Of a stretch of 64,000 nt of DNA, positions 57,892 to 64,000 are shown one piece after another. Location of the stretch: the NCBI RefSeq assembly GCF_001612985.1, contig NZ_BDBM01000014.1, forward strand, positions 111,747 through 175,746, given 5' to 3'. The notes beneath the pieces were generated by a model. It was not told where the DNA came from, did not search any database, and saw only the letters and a list, made by a program, of their open reading frames with translations. Made by a program: the position numbers and the translations under genes. Every line of letters starts with the position of its first letter. The first letter of the stretch is position 1. Source of the DNA: Nocardia gamkensis NBRC 108242 (GTDB taxonomy: Bacteria > Actinomycetota > Actinomycetes > Mycobacteriales > Mycobacteriaceae).

Positions 57892-58982
57892 CAGCGTGCC
57901 TTCGGTTCGAACGACGCGCCGCTCTCGGTGACCGCCTGGGTGATCGCGGCGTCGAAGCGCAGGTCGAAACCGTTGGCCGCCCGCACCTTCTCGGGCAGTT
58001 CGCCCGCCTTGGCGATGGCGTCGATGGTGGACTGCTGGCGGTCGACGAGCTGCTGGTCCAGATGCGGGAAGACATAGGTGCCCAGCGAGTCCACGATGCG
58101 CTGGGCGTCCTCGGCGCTCACCTTCTGGTTCTCCACGTAGTATCGGCGCGCCCACTCCTGCGGGTGGGTGTTGGCCCACTGGTAGGCCCGGACGAACGCA
58201 CCGACCAACGCGCGGGTGGCGGCCGCCTTCGCCGGGTCCCGCACGACGGCGCGGCGGGCATACAGGTAGGCGAGGCCGCCGTAGATGCCCGCGGTCTCGG
58301 AGTCGGGGACCAGCGAGGCGCCCGGTGTGCGCAGGAATCGGGTGACGTTCGGCTCGATCAGCGGCGCGACATCGACCTGGCCGGTGCGCACGGCATCGGG
58401 GAACTCGGCCAGCTGCAGCCGGATCAGCTGCACGTCGGAGGTGGTGAGCCCGGCCTTGTCGATGGCGCGCAGCACGGCGGCCTGCTGGGCCGTGCCCTCG
58501 GCGTAGGCGATCTTCCTGCCCTTCAGATCGGTGAGCTTGGGCACCGACTTACCTGGCGCCACCGCGAGTTTCAAGGCGGTGGTGCTGGTCTGGTAGGACG
58601 CGACGATCGGCACGTCCTGCCCCGCCACCAGTGCGTGGATCGGCGGCACGTCGCCGACCTGCGCGACGTCGGCGGCGCCTGCGCGGAACGCCTCCAGGAT
58701 GGCGGGGCCGCCGACGAAGTTGGCGAACTCCACCTCGAACGGAAGCTTGTCGAGTTCGCCGGAGATGCGCAGCACGGATTGCAGGCGCTCGGACTGATCG
58801 GCGACCACCAGGGTGGTCCCGGCGGGAACCTCGGTGGGCAGTGGTCCGTCGGCGGTGGGACCGACCGGCTCGTCGTCCTTCGCGCAGCCGGTGAGTCCGA
58901 GTGTCGCAACGGTTGCCACGGCGAGCAATGCGGCGGTCGCGCGGCCGCGGCGGCCGGACCGGAACGTACTTGGTCGGAACAT
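57891..58982 (-). CDS. ssuA: ABC transporter binding lipoprotein, sulfonate/nitrate type
   Basis: A 363-residue exported binding protein with lipobox GLTGC and an Asp/Glu-rich mature start. SGELDKLPFEVEFANFVGGPAILEAFRAGAADVAQVGDVP and KGRKIAYAEGTAQQAAVLRAI are typical of aliphatic-sulfonate binders. First gene of SsuA-C-B-monooxygenase. An inverted repeat CAAACCG/CGGTTTG lies 20-42 bases upstream of the start. Confidence 0.88.
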   Translation of the reverse strand: MFRPSTFRSGRRGRATAALLAVATVATLGLTGCAKDDEPVGPTADGPLPTEVPAGTTLVVADQSERLQSVLRISGELDKLPFEVEFANFVGGPAILEAFRAGAADVAQVGDVPPIHALVAGQDVPIVASYQTSTTALKLAVAPGKSVPKLTDLKGRKIAYAEGTAQQAAVLRAIDKAGLTTSDVQLIRLQLAEFPDAVRTGQVDVAPLIEPNVTRFLRTPGASLVPDSETAGIYGGLAYLYARRAVVRDPAKAAATRALVGAFVRAYQWANTHPQEWARRYYVENQKVSAEDAQRIVDSLGTYVFPHLDQQLVDRQQSTIDAIAKAGELPEKVRAANGFDLRFDAAITQAVTESGASFEPKAR

Positions 58983-59001
58983 AGGCGAATTACAGCAAGG
59001 G

Positions 59002-59024
59002 CAAACCGGCCGGGATACGGTTTG
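59002..59024. promoter_or_regulatory. Inverted repeat upstream of ssuA
   Basis: CAAACCG and CGGTTTG are exact inverted 7-mers separated by nine bases, placed between ssuA and the end of the hydrolase gene. Candidate operator for a sulfur-status regulator; no regulator gene is adjacent. Confidence 0.4.
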
Positions 59025-59045
59025 TCTCAGCCTGGTTCGAACCCC

Positions 59046-60209
59046 TCAGCGCGGCGGCGCGGCCACCATCGTCGACCGGACCTGCTGCTGGTAGCGCTGC
59101 AGGAACGGCAGAATCTGCTGCTCGATCACCGTGTTGTATTCCCGGGGGCGCTGCATCGGGTTGGCGTGCCCGGTGTTTCGCGCGAGCACCACCAGCAGCG
59201 TGCCGTCCACGCCGCCGGATTGCTCGATCAGCGCCCGGTGGGAGTACTCGACGTCGACCACGCGGTCGGCGCTCGCGTCGCGCGGCCGGATGAAGACGAT
59301 GGCGGGTCGCGGCTTGTCCGCCACGGGCTGGGCCAGAGTGCGCAAGTCGTCGGTAGCGCCACCGGCCACGATCGCGGTGAACTGGGATTCGATCAGGCCG
59401 TTGCTCGCGGCGTCGCGCGAGACGATCTTGTCCCGCATCACTTCCGCCAGTACCTCGCCGAGCTTGCCGAACTCGATCCCGAGCGGCCCGTCGCCGCGGT
59501 CGAGGAAACGGTCCCGGCGGGCATAGGTCTCCACGGCCAGCCGCAGGGCGCGGCTTTCCCGGGCGCCGGGCAACCAGCCCATCCAGCGCAGCATGTCCTC
59601 CCCGCGACCGCGGCTCTCCGGACGGACCGCGTTCAAGTCCACCGGTGTGCAGTCCAGGACGACCCCGGCCAGCCTGCGGTCGCTGTCGCGGTGGATGTGC
59701 TCGGCGACCTCGAGCGCGATCACGCCACCCATGCTGTGGCCGACGAGCACGACGTTGCGCAGGCCGGACAGTTCGGCGGCGCGCACGATGAGGTCGGCGA
59801 TCACCTTGGTGTCGATGCCCTCGTTGTCGTAGCGGATCGCCCACACCATGCCCATCCGGCGCAGCGCGGGCAGCGCGGCGGCGGTATCGGTGGCATCGAG
59901 CCCGCCGAGCCCGACCAGGTCCACCACAACGGTGTCCCAGTTCTGCGAGTCCACCGGCGGGGCGACGGGCAGGATGGCGGGCTCGGTGCGCGCCAGTCGC
60001 GCTTGTTCCGGCGCGACATCGTACTTCCAGTACTGCGCGAACACCACGAGTCCGGCCAGCAGCAGTGCGGCCACCCGAAGCAGCGTCACCTTGGTACGGC
60101 GCAACGTCTTCCACCCGTGCCCCAGGCTCGTGTCCCGCAGCCGAGCTCGGCGTCGCGCGTCGTCCCAGTCGGAGACGGTGGACGGGTGCCGGGCGTCCAT
60201 CGGCGACAT
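59046..60209 (-). CDS. Membrane-anchored alpha/beta hydrolase
   Basis: A 387-residue protein with one N-terminal membrane segment (TLLRVAALLLAGLVVFAQYW) preceded by a basic cytoplasmic lead, then an alpha/beta hydrolase domain: VVVDLVGLGGLDATD, the nucleophile elbow VGHSMGGVIAL, VLDCTPVDL and the late His in ARNTGHANPMQRPREY. Lipase/esterase-like; the substrate is unknown. Three starts within ten codons are possible, and I took the ATG of MSPMDARHP. Confidence 0.83.
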   Translation of the reverse strand: MSPMDARHPSTVSDWDDARRRARLRDTSLGHGWKTLRRTKVTLLRVAALLLAGLVVFAQYWKYDVAPEQARLARTEPAILPVAPPVDSQNWDTVVVDLVGLGGLDATDTAAALPALRRMGMVWAIRYDNEGIDTKVIADLIVRAAELSGLRNVVLVGHSMGGVIALEVAEHIHRDSDRRLAGVVLDCTPVDLNAVRPESRGRGEDMLRWMGWLPGARESRALRLAVETYARRDRFLDRGDGPLGIEFGKLGEVLAEVMRDKIVSRDAASNGLIESQFTAIVAGGATDDLRTLAQPVADKPRPAIVFIRPRDASADRVVDVEYSHRALIEQSGGVDGTLLVVLARNTGHANPMQRPREYNTVIEQQILPFLQRYQQQVRSTMVAAPPR

Positions 60210-60227
60210 CCATCCCACTGTAGGCAC

Positions 60228-60580
60228 GGGTGCGGAGGGTCGCCACGAACCCGCTACCGCTCAGCGTGCCGCCGCGGGCACGGCCGCGAGTTTGCCCGAC
60301 GAGACGCACCGACCGGGTCCTTGCGTTCGGGCGCGACGGCTTGCGACAACAGCGGCGTGCATTGACTTCGACATCGGTGCCGCCCCTCGGGGTCGTGCAG
60401 CGAGCAGGTGATGGTTTTGCTCACCGGTCGCCGCAGGGTCGACGGTTCGCACGAGATGATCTGCCTCACTGCTCGTACGGGATCAGTCGTGCGAAGCCCC
60501 CGTGGTGGGTGTCCCTGTGCGTGGTGGTCTTGCCGGTGCGGATGGGTTCGTCGTAGGTATGTCACCAACCGGCCGGCTCG
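60228..60580 (-). other. Gap between bioD and the hydrolase, with possible small relics
   Basis: No full gene is seen. On the minus strand a 31-codon open stretch (60469-60561, stop 60466) reads TYDEPIRTGKTTTHRDTHHG and GFARLIPYEQ with strong G/C third positions but no start codon. A separate 37-codon frame (60261-60374, MSKSMHAAVVASRRARTQGP) has GAGGGG eight bases ahead. Either may be a relic or a small gene; neither is sure. Confidence 0.3.
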
Positions 60581-61255
60581 TCAGCGGAAAGGCGACCAGG
60601 CGGGATCGAACCACCCCGCGGCGGCGGCGGTGAATCGCGCGCGCTGCCAGCCGCCCGCGCCTTCGGGCACCGAGCCCACCAGGTCGACGCCGGTGACGCG
60701 GGGCAGATCGGTGCGGTTGCACTCGGCGGCGAGGTCCGGTTCGGCGGGCCAGGAGCCGATCACCAGGCCCGCGCACCGCACACCCGCCGATTGCAGTGCG
60801 CGGGTGGTCAGTTCGGTGTGGTTGAGCGTGCCCAGCCCGGCGGCGGTGACCAGCAGAACGGGTGCGCCGAGTTTCTGGGCGAGGTCGAGCAAGGTGAAAT
60901 CGCCCAAGCGCACCAGCAGTCCGCCCGCGCCCTCGACCAGGACCAGGTCGGCGTCCGCCAGGGAGTCGACGGCGGCGGCGGTGTCGGCGAGCGTCAGCTC
61001 CGGCAGCCCGGCGCGGCGGGCGGCGGTGTCGGGCGCCAACGGGTCCGGGTAGCGGGCGAGTTCGACCGTCCTGGTGACGCCCGACAGCCGCTCGATCTCC
61101 GCGAGATCGCCCGGTTCGCCTGCCGCGACACCGGTCTGGCCCGGCTTGCACACGGCCACCGAACGACCACTTGCCCGCGCCACGGCGGCGACGGCCGCGG
61201 TGACGACGGTCTTGCCGACGTCGGTGGAGGTTCCGGTGATCAGCAGGACGGTCAC
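60581..61255 (-). CDS. bioD: Dethiobiotin synthetase
   Basis: A 224-residue P-loop enzyme making dethiobiotin from DAPA and CO2. The nucleotide site is [19 protein letters not shown], with [33 protein letters not shown] and [15 protein letters not shown]. The GTG start overlaps the bioF stop (GTGA). Confidence 0.95.
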   Translation of the reverse strand: MTVLLITGTSTDVGKTVVTAAVAAVARASGRSVAVCKPGQTGVAAGEPGDLAEIERLSGVTRTVELARYPDPLAPDTAARRAGLPELTLADTAAAVDSLADADLVLVEGAGGLLVRLGDFTLLDLAQKLGAPVLLVTAAGLGTLNHTELTTRALQSAGVRCAGLVIGSWPAEPDLAAECNRTDLPRVTGVDLVGSVPEGAGGWQRARFTAAAAGWFDPAWSPFR

Positions 61256-62400
61256 GCGGGCACCGCCTCTCGCGCCTCGGCCAGCACCTCGCCGAGCACC
61301 GCCGCGATGGCATCGAGTTCGGCCGCGGTGAGGTTCGCGCGCGCGGTCAGGCGCAGTCGCGACGTGCCTTCCGGAACCGTCGGCGGACGGAAGCAACCCA
61401 CGTCGAGCCCGCGCGCCCGGCAGGCCTGAGCGGCGTCGAAGGCCACCTGCGCCGGGCCGAGCACGACCGACACCACCGCCGACGGCGGCGTGGGCACCCC
61501 GGCGACCCGGGCGATGTCGGCGGCGCGGTCCAGCACCCGATCGGCCAGCTCCGGTTCGGAGCGCAGCAGGCGCAGCGCGGCCCGCGCGGCACCGACGGCG
61601 GCGGGCGCGAGACCGGTATCGAAGATGAACGTGCGCGCGGCATCGATGAGGTGGGCGCGCACCCGCGCACTGGCCAGCACCACACCGCCCTGCGCGGCAA
61701 GGGATTTCGACAGCGTGGCGGTGATCACCAGGTCCGGCGCCCCGGCCAGCCCGCACTCGTGCACCAGCCCGCGTCCGCCCGCGCCGCGCACGCCGAGGCC
61801 GTGCGCCTCGTCCACCACGAGCACCGCCGCGTTGGCCCTGGTCACCCGGTGCAGTTCGGTCAGTGGCGCGAGATCGCCGTCGGCGCTGAACACCGAATCG
61901 GTGAGCACCAGCGCGCGTTCCTCGGTGCGCTCCGACAGCAGCCGGTCCACCGCCGCGACGTCGCGATGCGGCGCGATCTCCACCCGGGCGCGCGACAGCC
62001 TGCACGCGTCCACCAGCGAGGCGTGACTACCGGCGTCGGAGATCACCAGCGAGCCGCGCCCGGCGAGCGCGGTGACCGCGCCCAGGTTGGCCGCGTAGCC
62101 GGAGGCGAACACGAGTCCCGCTTCGGCGCCGACGAATTCGGCCAGCTCCGTCTCCAGCAGTTCGTGCTCCGCGGTGGTGCCGGTGACCAGGCGCGACCCG
62201 GTCGCCCCCGCACCCCAGCGGCGCACCGCGTCGATGGCGCCTTCGATCACCTCGGGGTGGCGGACCAGGCCCAGGTAATCGTTGGAGGCGAGATCGATCG
62301 ACGACGCCTGTGCGGCGCGCGGGCGCAGCTCGCGGCGCAATCCCGCGGCCACGCGCGCGGACGCGCGTTCGTCCAACCAGCTCAGCGGATCGGTAGTCAC
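61252..62400 (-). CDS. bioF: 8-amino-7-oxononanoate synthase
   Basis: A 382-residue PLP enzyme joining pimeloyl thioester with alanine. [65 protein letters not shown] and the PLP Lys in [15 protein letters not shown] are present. The GTG lies eight bases after a TATGCT -10-like element, which itself follows a BioQ-type palindrome, so the message may be leaderless or nearly so. bioD follows. Confidence 0.95.
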   Translation of the reverse strand: MTTDPLSWLDERASARVAAGLRRELRPRAAQASSIDLASNDYLGLVRHPEVIEGAIDAVRRWGAGATGSRLVTGTTAEHELLETELAEFVGAEAGLVFASGYAANLGAVTALAGRGSLVISDAGSHASLVDACRLSRARVEIAPHRDVAAVDRLLSERTEERALVLTDSVFSADGDLAPLTELHRVTRANAAVLVVDEAHGLGVRGAGGRGLVHECGLAGAPDLVITATLSKSLAAQGGVVLASARVRAHLIDAARTFIFDTGLAPAAVGAARAALRLLRSEPELADRVLDRAADIARVAGVPTPPSAVVSVVLGPAQVAFDAAQACRARGLDVGCFRPPTVPEGTSRLRLTARANLTAAELDAIAAVLGEVLAEAREAVPA

Positions 62401-62416
62401 AGCTCCGCAGCATACT

Positions 62417-62429
62417 TGAACGCTGTTCA
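62417..62429. promoter_or_regulatory. BioQ box upstream of bioF
   Basis: TGAACGCTGTTCA, the same arms and spacing as the box between bioB and bioQ, 17 bases ahead of the bioF start and directly next to TATGCT (its likely -10). Confidence 0.8.
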
Positions 62430-62526
62430 GGATGCCCGCCCACCGCCCGCTGGTACCGTTGAGCCGACGTTGGTGGTTGTCACCGGCCTGCGGTGGCGAA
62501 GTTTCACCGGGGAGGAACACGGCCGG

Positions 62527-62847
62527 ATGCCGCGGTGGGCGATAGTCGTCGAGGAAACAACGGGCTCGGGGGAGCAGAAGCGCTGGTCACCCCGGATTCT
62601 CACCGAAGTGGTCGGCACGCGCGCGCAGGCATTGGCGAAGCTGGCCGGCGTGCTGCCCACCTACACCCCCGAACATCCCAAACTGCGCGGCCGCCGCATC
62701 GTCCTGCGCGACGGCGACACCTACTTGCTGATGGTTCGTGGCTGGTCGGACGATTACCACTGCATCTTCCGGGTGTGGGAGATGGTGTCGGACAGCGATC
62801 GTCCGGAGATCCCCGGCACCCCGCACGACCGGCTCACGGACCGGTGA
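62527..62847 (+). CDS. Small hypothetical protein
   Basis: A 106-residue protein I cannot assign. It starts MPRWAIVVEETTGSGEQKRW and contains ILTEVVGTRAQALAKLAGVL, RGRRIVLRDGDTYLLMVRGW and DDYHCIFRVWEMV, a beta-rich pattern. GGGAGG lies 13 bases ahead of the ATG. Its stop overlaps the convergent MarR stop by 14 bases. No signal peptide or membrane segment. Confidence 0.6.
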   Translation: MPRWAIVVEETTGSGEQKRWSPRILTEVVGTRAQALAKLAGVLPTYTPEHPKLRGRRIVLRDGDTYLLMVRGWSDDYHCIFRVWEMVSDSDRPEIPGTPHDRLTDR

Positions 62848-63316
62848 ACCAATTCGGCGTATCGAGCCGGAACACCTCGCCGGGTGTCAGCAAGCGCAGA
62901 TCGCGTTCCAACTCGGCCAGCCGGTGCGCGCCGAGCAGGTTCGCCCAGCGGTCGTGGATCCGGTCGAAGGCGCGCGCCGATCGGGTCAAGACGTCCGCGG
63001 CGCGTTCGGTCAGCGTGTAGACCTTGCGGCGCGCGTCGGTCGGATCGTGCCCACGGCGCAGGTAGCCCTGCCGCTCGAGCGTCTCGATGTGCTTACCGGC
63101 GGCTTGTTTCGAGACGCCGAGCGCGCGCCCGAGGTCCGCGGCCGTGCAACCGTAGGGCCCGCCCGCGCGCCCGACCGCCTGGAAGACGAAGCCGTGCATC
63201 GGCCGCAACTCGGCATGCCCGTGTTCGGCCAGTTCGGCGTGCACCTCGTCGACCACCGCGCGAAAGCCGAGCAGCATGCGCAGCGGCAACTCGTAGCCAC
63301 CCGCGTCACTTGACAT
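62834..63316 (-). CDS. MarR family transcriptional regulator
   Basis: A 160-residue winged-helix regulator. The core is PMHGFVFQAVGRAGGPYGCT, ADLGRALGVSKQAAGKHIET and LERQGYLRRGHDPTDARRKV. The Cys in GPYGCTA before helix two could be redox-active. It diverges from a cupin protein, with two GACAAC/GTTGTC repeats between. Confidence 0.9.
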   Translation of the reverse strand: MSSDAGGYELPLRMLLGFRAVVDEVHAELAEHGHAELRPMHGFVFQAVGRAGGPYGCTAADLGRALGVSKQAAGKHIETLERQGYLRRGHDPTDARRKVYTLTERAADVLTRSARAFDRIHDRWANLLGAHRLAELERDLRLLTPGEVFRLDTPNWFTGP

Positions 63317-63320
63317 GATG

Positions 63321-63335
63321 GACAACCTCGTTGAC
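63321..63335. promoter_or_regulatory. MarR operator-like repeat 1
   Basis: GACAAC-CTC-GTTGAC, one mismatch from perfect symmetry, five bases ahead of the MarR start codon. Its centre lies 21 bases, two helical turns, from the centre of repeat 2. Confidence 0.6.
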
Positions 63336-63341
63336 TATATG

Positions 63342-63356
63342 GACAACCATGTTGTC
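63342..63356. promoter_or_regulatory. MarR operator-like repeat 2
   Basis: GACAAC-CAT-GTTGTC, a perfect inverted repeat with the same half-sites as repeat 1, 20 bases ahead of the cupin ATG. Confidence 0.65.
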
Positions 63357-63375
63357 TATCTTAGGTGGTAGCCCG

Positions 63376-63747
63376 ATGACCGTCATCCGACACTCCGACA
63401 CCCGCCGCACCGAAACCCCGAGCGGCGTCATGACCACACTCGCCTCCCCCACCCAGGGCGGCTCCGGGCTCGCGCTGTGGCGGGTCGAGGTACCCGCGGA
63501 TACGGCCGGACCGCTGCACTTCATCGACGCCGAACAGATCTGGACCGTCCTCGCCGGACGCCTCGATATCGCGCTCGACGGCACGGAACTCACTGCCGCC
63601 GAGGGCGACACCGTGATCCTCCCGGCGAACGTCCTGCGGCAGGTGCGCACCGGGAACGGCTTCACCGCCATCGTCACCGCACCGGCGGGCGCCCGGGCCG
63701 GAACACCGGACGGCGACGGCACGATCGTCCCGCCGTGGATCGCCTGA
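63376..63747 (+). CDS. Cupin-domain protein
   Basis: A 123-residue single-domain cupin. The two conserved motifs are PLHFIDAEQIWTVLAGRLDI and AAEGDTVILPANVLRQVR. Only one His of the usual metal set is clear (GPLHFIDAEQ), so metal binding may be altered. It diverges from a MarR regulator that probably controls it. The function may be sensing or conversion of a small molecule. Confidence 0.82.
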   Translation: MTVIRHSDTRRTETPSGVMTTLASPTQGGSGLALWRVEVPADTAGPLHFIDAEQIWTVLAGRLDIALDGTELTAAEGDTVILPANVLRQVRTGNGFTAIVTAPAGARAGTPDGDGTIVPPWIA

Positions 63748-63751
63748 CCGG

Positions 63752-64000
63752 TCACCGAGCGGTCTGCGCGGCCACCGCGGCGCGCATACCGGCGGTGATC
63801 GTCGCGATGTCGCCGGAGGTGCTGATGAACGGCGGCATGGTGTACACCAGGTTGCGGAACGGACGCAGCCACACCCCGGCGGCCACCGCGGCGTCGGTCG
63901 CGGCGCGCATGTCCACCGGGCGGTCCAGCTCGATCACGCCGATCGCGCCGAGCACCCGCGCCTCCACCACACCGGGCAGGCCGCGCACCGGAGCCAGGCC
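63752..64000 (-). CDS. bioA: BioA, C-terminal part (cut by window edge)
   Basis: The last 82 codons of adenosylmethionine-8-amino-7-oxononanoate aminotransferase. [39 protein letters not shown] and [14 protein letters not shown] are the typical end of BioA, which makes DAPA. The catalytic part lies beyond the right edge. In M. tuberculosis bioA directly precedes bioF; here three genes intervene. Confidence 0.93.
   Translation of the reverse strand, partial: GLAPVRGLPGVVEARVLGAIGVIELDRPVDMRAATDAAVAAGVWLRPFRNLVYTMPPFISTSGDIATITAGMRAAVAAQTAR

Overview
The window looks like a piece of an actinobacterial chromosome of the Mycobacteriales, most likely Nocardia or a close relative. The base composition is very GC-rich with strong G/C at third codon positions, GTG starts are common, and four-base stop/start overlaps (ATGA, GTGA) are frequent. 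The gene order is a reversed version of the Mycobacterium tuberculosis block that runs bioA-bioF-bioD, bioB, nadA-nadB-nadC, hisD-hisC-hisB-hisH-hisA-impA-hisF-hisI, bcp, trpE-trpC-trpB-trpA-lgt, pyk-tesB, pdtaR, polA. Genus and synteny are inferred from memory of those genomes, not from a search.

Layout from left to right. 1-8.6 kb: the start of polA, a DUF885 protein, a branched-chain amino acid ABC transporter (livK, livH, livM and a single fused livG-livF ATPase gene) and the ANTAR response regulator pdtaR. 8.8-12.2 kb: tRNA-Leu(CAA), a lower-GC membrane protein, a DUF4188-type protein, a low-molecular-weight protein tyrosine phosphatase and a small HExxH protein. 12.2-18.2 kb: tesB, pyk, a polar amino acid ABC transporter, a TM2-domain protein and lgt. 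18.2-29.3 kb: the trp genes, then a plus-strand island (bcp, membrane protein, MarR regulator), then hisI, hisF, impA and the hisA/priA gene. No trpF is seen, so PriA may serve both pathways. 29.3-39.1 kb: a MarR/SnoaL-like divergent pair, two small membrane or secreted proteins, hisH-hisB-hisC-hisD, a membrane Ser/Thr kinase and a lipoprotein penicillin-binding protein. 39.1-44.3 kb: arylamine N-acetyltransferase, a secreted hydrolase, an MFS pump divergent from an ArsR repressor, and an AlkZ-like protein. 44.4-49.0 kb: nadC-nadB-nadA with the divergent regulator nrtR. 49.1-53.5 kb: a newly spotted 58-residue Arg-rich gene, a cold-shock gene, DUF1353 and DUF2567 proteins, the biotin synthase pair bsaP-bioB and the divergent repressor bioQ. 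53.5-60.2 kb: a second MFS pump, an Ssu-like ABC transporter with a flavin monooxygenase, and a membrane-anchored hydrolase. 60.5-64 kb: bioD-bioF, a three-gene insertion, and the 3' end of bioA.

The clearest regulatory logic is in cofactor synthesis. A 23-bp palindrome lies between nadA and nrtR and directly abuts the nrtR start codon. Two nearly identical 13-bp palindromes (TGAAC-N3-GTTCA) lie in front of bioB/bioQ and bioF, which defines a local BioQ regulon. Three further divergent regulator/target pairs (MarR/SnoaL-like, ArsR/MFS, MarR/cupin) each carry visible inverted repeats. Several short leftovers of larger genes (a flavin/F420 oxidoreductase C-terminus inside the his operon, a lipase C-terminus, a possible GNAT N-terminus) show that the spaces between conserved blocks are eroding. 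I saw no rRNA, CRISPR array, insertion sequence or prophage.
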